Positions 37,404 through 45,440 of a stretch of DNA of 64,000 nt are shown piece by piece. Every line of letters begins with the position of its first letter. The first letter of the stretch is position 1. Below the pieces are notes generated by a model, which saw only the letters and a program-made list of their open reading frames with translations, searched no databases and was not told the DNA's origin. The position numbers and the translations under genes are program-made. The DNA comes from Aeromicrobium phoceense. Its GTDB lineage: Bacteria; Actinomycetota; Actinomycetes; Propionibacteriales; Nocardioidaceae. The DNA lies in assembly GCF_013868155.1 (NCBI RefSeq), contig NZ_JACEOG010000001.1, positions 558,001-622,000 on the forward strand. The letters run 5' to 3'.

Positions 37404-37997
37404 ATGGCAAAGAGTGCAAGTTCGACGCGGCGTGAGCGCACCCTCGCGGCGATCGTGCGCCATGCCCGCCTGCTGACCGACGAACGCGGTCTGGACGGCT
37501 TCACGATGGAGGAGCTGGCCGAGGCCGCGGGCGTCTCGCGCCGGACCCTGTTCAACTACGTGCCGGGCAAGCTCGACGCCGTGCTCGGCCCGGACCAGGA
37601 CCCCGACGAGGCGATCGTCGCCACGTTCCTGTCCGGCGGCCCGACCGGTGACCTCCTGGTCGACGTGAAGGAGCTCGTGCGCACCTCGCTCGAGGCCGAG
37701 GTGCCCGACCCGGCCGAGCTCGCAGCGGTCCGCCGCATCCTGCGCCGCGACCATCGACTGATGTCGGCGGTGCACGAGCGCTTCGTCGAACGCGCCCGGA
37801 AGCTCTCCGAGGCGATCGAGCACCGCGAGGGCAAGGCCGTCGACCCGCTGGACCTGCGACTCATCGGCAACCTGATCCTCACCCTGTGCGACGCCGCCCT
37901 CGACGAGTCGCTCGCCGACCCGTCGCAGACGGTCGCCCATCACTTCGACCGCGCCTTCGCCGCGACGAGTGCCCTGTTCGGCACCCGTCGCGCCTGA
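37404..37997 (+). CDS. TetR-family transcriptional regulator (of MMPL gene)
   Basis: 197 residues. N-terminal TetR helix-turn-helix: FTMEELAEAAGVSRRTLFNYV, around residues 34-54. The C-terminal domain is the usual divergent ligand and dimer region. ATG 37404 is chosen because the -10 box is eight bases upstream and the start falls just after the operator; the frame opens earlier at 37368 within the promoter. The MMPL transporter gene follows after 31 bases and is probably cotranscribed and controlled. Confidence 0.88.
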   Translation: MAKSASSTRRERTLAAIVRHARLLTDERGLDGFTMEELAEAAGVSRRTLFNYVPGKLDAVLGPDQDPDEAIVATFLSGGPTGDLLVDVKELVRTSLEAEVPDPAELAAVRRILRRDHRLMSAVHERFVERARKLSEAIEHREGKAVDPLDLRLIGNLILTLCDAALDESLADPSQTVAHHFDRAFAATSALFGTRRA

Positions 37998-38028
37998 TCC
38001 TCCGACCACCCACCCGAGAAAGACCTTC

Positions 38029-40350
38029 ATGGCAACCCTGCTCTACCGACTCGGCAAGACCGCCTACCGGCGCTGGCCGATCTTCATCGCCGCCTGGCTC
38101 ATCGCGCTCATCGGCCTCGGTGCCGTCGCCGGCTACCTGTCCAAGCCGATGTCCAACACCTTCTCGATTCCCGGCATCGAGTCCGTCGAGGCGGCCGAGC
38201 TGCAGCAGGAGCTCTTCCCCGACGCCGCACCGGTCGACGCGCCCAGCGCGACGATCGTGGTGGCTGCCCCCGAGGGTGAGCAGCTGTCGGCCGAGCCCCA
38301 CGCGGGCACCGTGGCGACGCTCGTTTCCGAGCTGAACGCGCTCGACGACGTCGAGGACGGCGTCGTCGGACCGGTGGAGGCGGCTGCCGGGCTCGGGGCC
38401 CAGGCCGTCGGCGGCGTCGACCAGGCGCAGGAGCAGGCCACGGCCGCCGGCCAGCCGTTCGACCGCGACGCCGCCCTGGCCCGGGCGACCGCGCAGATCG
38501 ACGCGGCCACCCCGCTGTCGGAGGACGGCCGCGTCGGCACGATCGCGTTCACGTTCGACACCCCCACGGTGCTCGAGGTGACGCCCGAGATGCAGGACGA
38601 GGTCACCGAGGTCATGGACACGGCGCGCGACGCCGGCCTGACCGTCGAGGTCTCCGGCTCCGCCATGCAGTCCATGGAGCCCGCCGGCGCCTCGTCGGAG
38701 CTGATCGGCATCGGCCTGGCCCTCGTGATCCTCGCCCTCACGTTCGGCTCCCTCGTCGCCGCCGGCATGCCCATCGTCACGGCGGGCATCGGCGTCGGCG
38801 TCGGCCTCACCGCGATCACCGCGATGACGGCGATCACCGAGGTCCCGTCGAGCACCACGGCGCTGGCCAGCATGCTCGGCCTGGCGGTCGGCATCGACTA
38901 CGCCCTGTTCATCCTGGCCCGCTACCGCAGCGAGCTCGAGCACACCGACGACCGCCAGGAGGCGATGGGCATCGCCGTCGGCACCGCCGGTTCGGCCGTG
39001 GTGTTCGCCGGTCTGACGGTGATCATCGCCCTCGTCGCCCTCAGCGTCGTCGGGATCTCGTTCCTCACGGCCATGGGCCTGGGCGCGGCCGCGACCGTGG
39101 CCGTCGCGGTGCTGGTCGCGCTGACGCTGCTGCCCGCCATCCTGGGCATGCTGAAGACCAAGGCCTTCTCCCTGCGGTTCCGCCGCTACACGCCGGCCCG
39201 CGAGGCCAACGGTCACGTCCTGAACCACGGCGTCCGCTGGGCGCGGTTCGTCGGCAGGGCGCCGCTGGTGTGGGTGCTGCTGGTCGTCGTGGGCCTCGGC
39301 GCCCTGGCGATTCCGGTCAAGGACATGCACCTGGCGCTGCCGACCGACAACACCGCCGCGGAGGACACCACCCAGCGCAAGGCGTCAGACCTCGTGACCG
39401 AGGCGTTCGGCCCCGGCCGGCTCTCGCCGATGCTCGTGGTCGTCGACGCGCGCGGCGTGGAGGACCCCCAAGAGCAGCAGGCCGCCTACCAGGCCGTCAC
39501 GCAGTGGGCCGCCGACCAGGACGACGTCGCGAGCGCCATGATGGCGGCCGGCAACGAGCAGGGCGCGATGATCCTGCTCACCCCGTCGTCCGGGGCCGAG
39601 GACACCGCCACCGAGGAGCTGCTCCAGTCGCTGCGCGACGGTGAGGAGGCCATCGAGGACGAGACGGGAACGTCCATCGGCGTGACCGGGATGACGGCCA
39701 TCCAGACCGACGTCTCGGAGAAGCTCTCCGACGCGCTGCCCGTCTACCTGGCGATCGTCATCGGCCTGGCGTTCGTGCTGCTGGTCATGGTCTTCCGCTC
39801 GCTGCTGGTGCCGCTCACCGCGACGCTCGGCTTCCTGCTGTCGGTGATGGCCACGCTCGGCGCGACCGTCGCGATCTTCCAGGAGGGCCTGTTCGGGATC
39901 TTCCCGGGCCAGCCGATCGTGAGCTTCATCCCGATCTTCCTGATCGGCGTGGTCTTCGGCCTGGCGATGGACTACCAGGTGTTCCTGGTGACCCGGATCC
40001 GTGAGGCCCACGTGCACGGTGCCTCGTACCGCGAGGCGGTCGTCGACGGCTTCCGCAACAGCGCCCGCGTGGTCACGGCGGCGGCGCTCATCATGACCTC
40101 GGTGTTCGCCGGCTTCATCTTCATGGACGAGCCGATCGTGCAGTCGATGGGCTTCGCGCTGGCGGCCGCGGTGATCTTCGACGCGTTCGTGGTGCGGATG
40201 GTGCTGATTCCCGCGCTGATGTACCTCATGGGCGAGAAGGCCTGGTACCTGCCGCGCTGGCTGGACCGGATCCTGCCCAACGTGGACATCGAGGGCGAGA
40301 ACCTGCACCGGCCCCACCTCGAGGACCACTACGCCAAGGTGAACGCCTGA
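38029..40350 (+). CDS. MMPL/RND-family transporter
   Basis: 773 residues with the RND duplication: one helix, a periplasm-side domain (about 40-210), five or six helices (about 220-400), then the same again. Segments GLAVGIDYALFILARYR and FGLAMDYQVFLVTRIREAHV carry the conserved Asp-Tyr proton-relay pair in each half. MMPL proteins export lipids or drugs across the cytoplasmic membrane. The TetR gene is directly upstream in the same direction. The hairpin at 40363-40397 terminates the unit. The substrate is not predictable. Confidence 0.9.
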   Translation: MATLLYRLGKTAYRRWPIFIAAWLIALIGLGAVAGYLSKPMSNTFSIPGIESVEAAELQQELFPDAAPVDAPSATIVVAAPEGEQLSAEPHAGTVATLVSELNALDDVEDGVVGPVEAAAGLGAQAVGGVDQAQEQATAAGQPFDRDAALARATAQIDAATPLSEDGRVGTIAFTFDTPTVLEVTPEMQDEVTEVMDTARDAGLTVEVSGSAMQSMEPAGASSELIGIGLALVILALTFGSLVAAGMPIVTAGIGVGVGLTAITAMTAITEVPSSTTALASMLGLAVGIDYALFILARYRSELEHTDDRQEAMGIAVGTAGSAVVFAGLTVIIALVALSVVGISFLTAMGLGAAATVAVAVLVALTLLPAILGMLKTKAFSLRFRRYTPAREANGHVLNHGVRWARFVGRAPLVWVLLVVVGLGALAIPVKDMHLALPTDNTAAEDTTQRKASDLVTEAFGPGRLSPMLVVVDARGVEDPQEQQAAYQAVTQWAADQDDVASAMMAAGNEQGAMILLTPSSGAEDTATEELLQSLRDGEEAIEDETGTSIGVTGMTAIQTDVSEKLSDALPVYLAIVIGLAFVLLVMVFRSLLVPLTATLGFLLSVMATLGATVAIFQEGLFGIFPGQPIVSFIPIFLIGVVFGLAMDYQVFLVTRIREAHVHGASYREAVVDGFRNSARVVTAAALIMTSVFAGFIFMDEPIVQSMGFALAAAVIFDAFVVRMVLIPALMYLMGEKAWYLPRWLDRILPNVDIEGENLHRPHLEDHYAKVNA

Positions 40351-40362
40351 TCCTCGGCCTGC

Positions 40363-40397
40363 ACGGGCTGTCCACGGTTCCTCCGTGGGCAGCCCGT
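40363..40397. terminator. Bidirectional terminator between MMPL and CPBP genes
   Basis: ACGGGCTG (40363-40370) plus CCACGG (40372-40377) pair with CCGTGG (40383-40388) plus CAGCCCGT (40390-40397), leaving one T/G mismatch and a 5-nt loop. The stem has 14 pairs. It lies between convergent genes, 12 bases past the MMPL stop, and can serve both. Confidence 0.8.
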
Positions 40398-40413
40398 CGT
40401 CGTTCGTGGTGGC

Positions 40414-41496
40414 TCAGCGACCCCACACGCCGGGATCGCCCGGATAGGACGGCGCGTTGGGCGGCACGACGGGCTGCGGGGCGGCCGGCACGGCAGGCGG
40501 CGTCGGGAGCGCGGGACCCGGGCCCTCGGCGACGGGAACGTACGGCGGCGGCGGCACCACGACGTAGGCAGGGGCCGGGGCGGGCGCCAGCGCGGGCAGC
40601 GGCGGACGGCGCCGCTGGAGGTCTCGACGCCGGGCGGACCACTCGACGAGGGCCCAGAAGACGAGGCACATCACCGTGGACGGGACGACCTCGTTCCACA
40701 GGCCCGCTCCCTCGCCGCTGGAGTCGATGACGCCCACGATGTCGAGCACCATGAGGACGATGTTGTTGGCCACGTGCAGGGCCACGGCGGCCTCGAGGCC
40801 ACCGGTGCGGATGGTGAGCACGGCCGCGATGACGCCGAAGGCGAAGACCGAGACGAGCCCCCAGAACGAGTAGAGGTGGCCGGCGGCGAACAGCAGGCTC
40901 GTGGCGACGACGGGGACCGCCGTCCAGCGGGTCCACGAGCCGATCAGCTGCATCAGCCCGCCGCGGAACACGTACTCCTCGGCCGCGGCCTGGAACGGCA
41001 CGACCAGCAGGACGACCGCGAGGGCGGCCAGGGCGCGCCCACCGGGTGCCTCGACGCTGACGGGCTCGTCGCCGGCCACCGCGGCCACCAGGACCGAGAG
41101 GCCGAGCGCCGCCACGACGACGAGGAACGCCAGCGCGAGGCAACGGCCGAGCCACGACCAGCGCAGGTGTCCCTCGACCGAGTGGAGGTAGCCCACGTGG
41201 CGCCGCCACACGAGCGCGACCGCCAGCACGACGCAGGGCAGCAGCACCGCGATCGTGGCGAGCTGGAAGAGCAGCAGGCCCGGATCGTCCAGGGCGATGT
41301 CGCTGTCGGTCCCGTCGAGCCACGTGTCGAACGACGTGCCGGACGCCGCGACGCCGACGACGGCCACGATGACCAGGACGACGACCAGGACGACGTAGAG
41401 GAAGCTCCCCACGACCGCAGCGACCGGCAGCTTCCAGTGCGCGAAGTCGGGGGACTCACGCGCCAGTCGGGGATAGGACGTCGTCGAGGTGCTCAC
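40414..41496 (-). CDS. CPBP-family intramembrane metalloprotease
   Basis: 360 residues. About eight transmembrane segments. The CPBP/CAAX motifs are AAAEEYVFRGGL (Glu-Glu and Arg), a His in FAAGHLYSF, and HVANN. The C-terminal 70 residues are a Pro/Ala-rich cytoplasmic tail (PPPPYVPVAEGPGP region) beyond the family core. Substrate unknown; family members process small peptides or prenylated proteins. GTG 41496 with GAGGAT at 41503-41508 seven bases upstream. Confidence 0.85.
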   Translation of the reverse strand: MSTSTTSYPRLARESPDFAHWKLPVAAVVGSFLYVVLVVVLVIVAVVGVAASGTSFDTWLDGTDSDIALDDPGLLLFQLATIAVLLPCVVLAVALVWRRHVGYLHSVEGHLRWSWLGRCLALAFLVVVAALGLSVLVAAVAGDEPVSVEAPGGRALAALAVVLLVVPFQAAAEEYVFRGGLMQLIGSWTRWTAVPVVATSLLFAAGHLYSFWGLVSVFAFGVIAAVLTIRTGGLEAAVALHVANNIVLMVLDIVGVIDSSGEGAGLWNEVVPSTVMCLVFWALVEWSARRRDLQRRRPPLPALAPAPAPAYVVVPPPPYVPVAEGPGPALPTPPAVPAAPQPVVPPNAPSYPGDPGVWGR

Positions 41497-41520
41497 GGCC
41501 GCATCCTCACACAGACGAAC

Positions 41521-41573
41521 GACGCCCCCGGCCCTGTGTCCACAGCTTCGGGAACCACAGGGGCGGGGGCGTC
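41521..41573 (-). terminator. Strong terminator hairpin after the HU gene
   Basis: GACGCCCCCG (41521-41530) and CCCTGTG (41532-41538) pair with CACAGGG (41556-41562) and CGGGGGCGTC (41564-41573). That makes 17 pairs with one G/G mismatch around a 17-nt loop. It begins 18 bases after the HU stop (minus strand), as expected for a highly expressed gene, and also separates HU from the CPBP gene. Confidence 0.75.
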
Positions 41574-41591
41574 GCGACGCGAGGCGTCAGA

Positions 41592-41870
41592 TCACTTCGC
41601 GGCGGCCTTGAGGCGCGAGCCGGCGCTGACCTTCACGCCGTAGCCGGCGGGGATGTCGATGGTCTCGCCCGTGGCGGGGTTGCGGCCCGTGCGAGCGGCG
41701 CGCTGCACGCGCTCGACCGAGAGGACACCCGGGATCGAGATCTTCTCGCCCTTGGCGACCGAGTCGATGACGAGCTCGGCGAAGGCGGTGACGAACTCGT
41801 CGACGTCCTTCTTGGTGCTGCCGGTCTTGGCGGCCAGCTCGGCCACGAGATCGTTGCGGGAAAGTGCCAC
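41592..41870 (-). CDS. hup: HU-family DNA-binding protein
   Basis: 92 residues, a plain HU without the Lys/Ala-rich tail of mycobacterial HupB. The arm motif GRNPATGETIDIP with the DNA-intercalating Pro is present, as is the N-terminal DLVAELAAKTGSTKKDVDEF. A dimeric nucleoid protein that bends DNA. The GTG start at 41870 follows AGGAG at a distance of seven bases. TAGACT at 41909-41914 is the likely -10, giving a leader of about 30 nt containing the near repeat GAAATGGATGAAATGG. Confidence 0.93.
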   Translation of the reverse strand: MALSRNDLVAELAAKTGSTKKDVDEFVTAFAELVIDSVAKGEKISIPGVLSVERVQRAARTGRNPATGETIDIPAGYGVKVSAGSRLKAAAK

Positions 41871-41968
41871 GATTCTGCTCCTGAAATGGATGAAATGGGT
41901 ACTGCGTCAGTCTAGGGATGACACGGGAGGGTCCGCCTGCCGGGGGCCCCCGGGCGTGTCGCGAGATT

Positions 41969-42625
41969 TCAGTCCCAATCGGGTGCGGGGAGCTCCGTGA
42001 GGGCCTCGATCGCGGCCAGGTAGTCCGCCCGCGGAACCTCGCGCACCCCCAGCGTCGCCAGGTGGTCGGTCTGCCACTGGGTGTCGATGAGCCAGTCCGG
42101 GAGCACCGACATCCGCTCGACCAGGCCGACCAGGGCCGCCTTCGAGGCGTCGGTGCGGTGGTGGAACATCGATTCGCCTGCGAACAGGGCTCCGATCCCC
42201 AGTCCGTACAGTCCTCCGACGAGCCGCCCGTGCTCGTCGCGGGTCTCGACGCTGTGCGCGTGGCCCAGCTCGAACAGCCGGATGTAGGCCTTGCGGATCG
42301 CGGGGTTGATCCACGCGCCCGGACGGCGCGGGTCGGCGCAGGCGGCGATCACGGCCTCGAAGTCCTGGTCCACGGTGATCGTGAACGAGCGCATCGAGCG
42401 CCGCAGCGAGCGCGAGACGCGCAGGTCACCCGGCCCGAGGACGCCACGGTCCATCGGCGACCACCAGAGCAGGCGCCTGCGGTCGGGCATCGGGAAGGCC
42501 CCGTGCTTGTAGGCCGCGATGAGAGTGGACGGCTCGAGGTCGGCGCCGGACGCGATGCAGTCCTCCTCGGGCCACTCCGCCGGCTCGAACGCCCAGGGCG
42601 AGGGCGGCAGGGGCACCGGTCTCAT
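41969..42625 (-). CDS. aat: Leucyl/phenylalanyl-tRNA-protein transferase
   Basis: 218 residues. It attaches Leu or Phe to N-terminal Arg/Lys of proteins in the N-degron pathway, which in proteobacteria feeds ClpS/ClpAP. Conserved segments are FPMPDRRRLLWWSPMDRGV, HAHSVETRDEHGRLVGGLYG and GESMFHHRTDASKAALV. The start overlaps the stop of the phosphotransferase gene by 4 nt (ATGA). Confidence 0.94.
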   Translation of the reverse strand: MRPVPLPPSPWAFEPAEWPEEDCIASGADLEPSTLIAAYKHGAFPMPDRRRLLWWSPMDRGVLGPGDLRVSRSLRRSMRSFTITVDQDFEAVIAACADPRRPGAWINPAIRKAYIRLFELGHAHSVETRDEHGRLVGGLYGLGIGALFAGESMFHHRTDASKAALVGLVERMSVLPDWLIDTQWQTDHLATLGVREVPRADYLAAIEALTELPAPDWD

Positions 42626-43587
42626 GCGTCAAGCATGGAGGTTAGGTGGTGCTCGACGGCACCGCCCCATTCGGCCATTTCCTCGCGGGTGGCGGTCAGC
42701 AGCGCCCGATGCCACGTCACTGCGCGGTTCACGGCGTGGGTGAAGCCCGAGGCCCGCCACAGCAGCTCGAACTCGGGCGGCTCGACCTCCCACACCTCGC
42801 ACCAGGCGGGCGCGACGTCCTCCCACGCCACCGCGTCCTGCGAGGTCACGACGCCGTAGGGCACCGAGAGCAGCTCGACGGCGTGGGCCCACATGCCGTC
42901 GCCGAGGTCGAAGAAGGCGACGTCGTCGCCCGAGCCGTGCAGGTTCCACGGGTGCAGGTCACCGTGCTGCCACGTGGACGGGACGGTCGACGCGGCGAGC
43001 TCGGCGCAGGCGTCGACGAGCTCGGATCGGCGCGCGCGCAGCTCCTCGATCCGCCCGGGCGGGACGCGACCGTCGTGGTCGGCCGGGGACTGCTCATGGA
43101 TCTCCAGCAGCCGGTCGAACCGCGCGACGACCGTCTCCGGGCCCGCGTCCGGCAGGCCGGTGGCGAGCAGCTCCTCGCGGTGGCCGGCCAGCGCACGCTG
43201 CACGCGGGCCGCCTGTGCCACGGCCCGGCACCAGTCCTGCGCCGTGGGCGTGCGCTGGTCGCCGACCGTGGGGCCGTGGTCGAGCGTGAGCAGCCAGCCC
43301 CGCTCGCCGTCCACGGCCAGCGGCTCCTGCACGGCGTCCGGCACGAGGCGGGCCATCGCCTGCTGCAGGGGCGCCTCGAACGCCATCGCCGGGCACGTGG
43401 CCTTGAACCAGACCCGCCCGGCGTCGGTGGGGACGGTGAGCTGGGTCGACCAGGGCCGGATCCGGGGCTGCTCGATCTCGCCGGTCACCGCGATCGCGTG
43501 CTCGGCGAGGGCCCCCGTGAGCCACTCCACCGCGAGGGCGCGCCACTGGGGCGTCGCCACGTGCGTCGAGAACGGCTCCTGGGCCAT
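42622..43587 (-). CDS. Aminoglycoside phosphotransferase-like kinase
   Basis: 321 residues. APH/choline-kinase fold: catalytic loop TWQHGDLHPWNLHG with Asp and Asn, followed by metal-binding Asp in VAFFDLGDG. The family covers antibiotic kinases and many housekeeping small-molecule kinases; nothing here argues for resistance. Leaderless start at 43587, with TAGGGT at 43594-43599. Coupled to aat by overlap. Confidence 0.8.
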   Translation of the reverse strand: MAQEPFSTHVATPQWRALAVEWLTGALAEHAIAVTGEIEQPRIRPWSTQLTVPTDAGRVWFKATCPAMAFEAPLQQAMARLVPDAVQEPLAVDGERGWLLTLDHGPTVGDQRTPTAQDWCRAVAQAARVQRALAGHREELLATGLPDAGPETVVARFDRLLEIHEQSPADHDGRVPPGRIEELRARRSELVDACAELAASTVPSTWQHGDLHPWNLHGSGDDVAFFDLGDGMWAHAVELLSVPYGVVTSQDAVAWEDVAPAWCEVWEVEPPEFELLWRASGFTHAVNRAVTWHRALLTATREEMAEWGGAVEHHLTSMLDA

Positions 43588-43658
43588 GGCGCCACCCTAG
43601 GGGCGGGGCGCGCTCGCGGCGAGTGAGCGGATTCGCCCAGGCTTCCTATGCTTGCCGC

Positions 43659-44333
43659 ATGGGATTGAAGGACCGCATCGCCAAGGAGGCCGGCACCCGT
43701 GTCGTGCCCAACGTGGCCTCCGGGTACGTCCGCACGGTGCTCGACAGCGCCATCGACGGCGTCGGGCCGCTGCGGTCGGTCGCCGAGACGGCCGGGGCGA
43801 AGCTCGCGGCGCACGGCGGTGACGTCGAGAAGGCGGTCGCCGCGCTGGTCCGCTCCCACACCAGCCTCGCGGGGCTCCAGGGCTTCGTCACGAACCTGGG
43901 CGGCATCGCACTCGCGCCGGTCAGCGTCCCGGCGAACGTCGTGGGCGTGACGATCGTGCAGTGCCACCTCGTGGCCAGCATCGCCCACCTCCGCGGCTAC
44001 GACATCGAGGACCCGCGCGTCCGCAACGCCGTGCTCGCGGTGATGCTCGGCGAGGACACCGTCGCCGACATGATCAAGAAGCGCACCCTGCCGTCCTCGC
44101 CGATGGCGCTAGCGACCTCGCCGATGCACGATCCGGTCCTCGACGACCGGATCGCCAAGGAGGTCACGGGCGAGCTCGTCGGCCGCACGATCGGTCGCCG
44201 CGCGCTCATGCTCGCCGGCAAGAAGATCCCGCTGCTCGGTGGCGCCGTCGGCGCGACCGCCGACGGCTTCGGCACGTGGCAGGTCGGTCGCTACGCCCAG
44301 GACGAGCTCAAGGACCGCCGCCTCCGACGCTGA
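43659..44333 (+). CDS. EcsC-family protein
   Basis: 224 residues. A hydrophobic central region (SLAGLQGFVTNLGGIALAPV) and glycine-rich helices fit the EcsC family, a poorly understood group named after a B. subtilis operon. No catalytic motif is evident. TATGCT (43647-43652) is seven bases before ATG 43659, so the mRNA is probably leaderless. Followed by the palindromic element copy 3 and convergent with the HMG-CoA lyase gene. Confidence 0.7.
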   Translation: MGLKDRIAKEAGTRVVPNVASGYVRTVLDSAIDGVGPLRSVAETAGAKLAAHGGDVEKAVAALVRSHTSLAGLQGFVTNLGGIALAPVSVPANVVGVTIVQCHLVASIAHLRGYDIEDPRVRNAVLAVMLGEDTVADMIKKRTLPSSPMALATSPMHDPVLDDRIAKEVTGELVGRTIGRRALMLAGKKIPLLGGAVGATADGFGTWQVGRYAQDELKDRRLRR

Positions 44334-44343
44334 GCCGGACGTG

Positions 44344-44516
44344 GTCTCGATACGCCGCTCGCTGCGCTCGCGAGCTACTCGACCACCGGTGCGCGCTACT
44401 CGACCACCGGTGCGCGCCGCTCGACCACCGGTGCGCGCCACCCGACCACCGGTGCGCGCCGCTCGGCCACCGGTGATCGAGTAGCAGGGCGAGGAACGAG
44501 CCGCGTATCGAGATCA
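44344..44516. repeat. Palindromic intergenic element, copy 3 (expanded)
   Basis: Left terminus GTCTCGATACGC then CTCGCTGCGCTCG and CTACTCGACCACCGG. Right side CCGGTGATCGAGTAG, GCGAGGAACGAGC and CGTATCGAGATCA. The outer arms match copy 1 in the same orientation. The centre is expanded by five 21-bp units. The final TCA (44514-44516) is the TGA stop of the minus-strand HMG-CoA lyase gene. Lies between convergent genes. Confidence 0.88.
44374..44478. repeat. 21-bp tandem repeat, five units, inside element copy 3
   Basis: Units start at 44374, 44395, 44416, 44437 and 44458. The first two are identical (GCTACTCGACCACCGGTGCGC). Units 3 and 4 differ at two or three positions near their 5' ends, and unit 5 diverges into the right arm (GGTGATC). 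The unit corresponds to the inner end of the element's left arm, so it looks like slippage within the palindrome. Confidence 0.95.
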
Positions 44517-45440
44517 GGCGAGGGCGCGGACGACCGCGGAGGGGCTCTCGCGGCCCAGCACCTGCGCCATCGTGACGCTTGCGCGGACGAGCGCGGGCAG
44601 GTCGACGCCGTGCTCGATCCCCAGGCCGTTCAGCATCCACACGAGGTCCTCGGTGGCGAGGTTGCCCGTGGCGCTCTCGGCGTAGGGGCAGCCACCCAGG
44701 CCGCCGGCCGACGCGTCGAAGGTCGTGATGCCGCAGCGCAGCGCCGCGAGCGCGTTCGCCAGCGCCTGGCCGTAGGTGTCGTGGAAGTGCATCGCGAGCA
44801 GGTCGGGCGCCACGCCGGCCGCGGCGAACTCCGCCACGAGCCGTGCCACGTGCGCGGCCGTGCCCACGCCGATCGTGTCGCCGATCGACAGCTGGGTGGC
44901 CCCGAGGTCGAGCAGGCGCGAGCCGACGCGCACGACCTGAGCGGGATCGACCGGGCCCTCCCAGGGATCGCCGAAGCACATGGAGACGTAGGCCCGGACG
45001 TCCACGCCCGCGTCGAGGGCGCGGGCGACGACCGGCGCGAACATCGCGAACTGGTCCTCGACCGAGCTGTTGAGGTTCTTGCGCGCGAAGGTCTCGGTGG
45101 CACTGGCGAAGATCGCGATGTGCCGCACGCCGGCCTCCAGCGCGCGATCGAGCCCTCGCTCGTTCGGCACGAGGACGGGCAGCGGGACCGCACCGTCCAT
45201 CGGCAGCCGTGCCACGACCTCACCGGCGTCGGCGAGCTGCGGAACCCACTTGGGGTGGACGAAGCTCGTGGCCTCGACCACCGGCAGCCCCGCCGCCATG
45301 AGGTCGTGGATGAACGCGACCTTGGCGTCCACGGGGACGATGCCGGACTCGTTCTGCAGACCGTCGCGCGGACCGACCTCGTAGATCGTGACGCGCTCGG
45401 GCAGGGCGGGATCGCGCTCGACCATCGGCAGTGCGTCCAT
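44514..45440 (-). CDS. Hydroxymethylglutaryl-CoA lyase
   Basis: 308 residues. Cleaves HMG-CoA to acetyl-CoA and acetoacetate, the last step of leucine degradation. The DRE-TIM barrel opens with EVGPRDGLQNE; metal ligands lie in HFHDTYGQALAN, and the flexible catalytic loop GCPYAESATGN holds the active cysteine. Third gene of the carboxylase operon; its start overlaps the biotin-subunit stop by one base (TGATG). The stop codon is part of the TGATCTCGATACG terminus of the palindromic element. Confidence 0.94.
   Translation of the reverse strand: MDALPMVERDPALPERVTIYEVGPRDGLQNESGIVPVDAKVAFIHDLMAAGLPVVEATSFVHPKWVPQLADAGEVVARLPMDGAVPLPVLVPNERGLDRALEAGVRHIAIFASATETFARKNLNSSVEDQFAMFAPVVARALDAGVDVRAYVSMCFGDPWEGPVDPAQVVRVGSRLLDLGATQLSIGDTIGVGTAAHVARLVAEFAAAGVAPDLLAMHFHDTYGQALANALAALRCGITTFDASAGGLGGCPYAESATGNLATEDLVWMLNGLGIEHGVDLPALVRASVTMAQVLGRESPSAVVRALA

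Noticed and set aside
42622..43587. Aminoglycoside resistance gene
   Set aside because: Only the general APH fold is visible; it is coupled to aat and has no mobile context.
44374..44478. CRISPR array
   Set aside because: Units are directly adjacent with no spacers, and no cas genes are present.
44308..44979. Open frame with repeated AHRWSSG-type peptide
   Set aside because: It is the translation of the 21-bp tandem repeat in a shadow frame of the HMG-CoA lyase gene, not a repeat protein.
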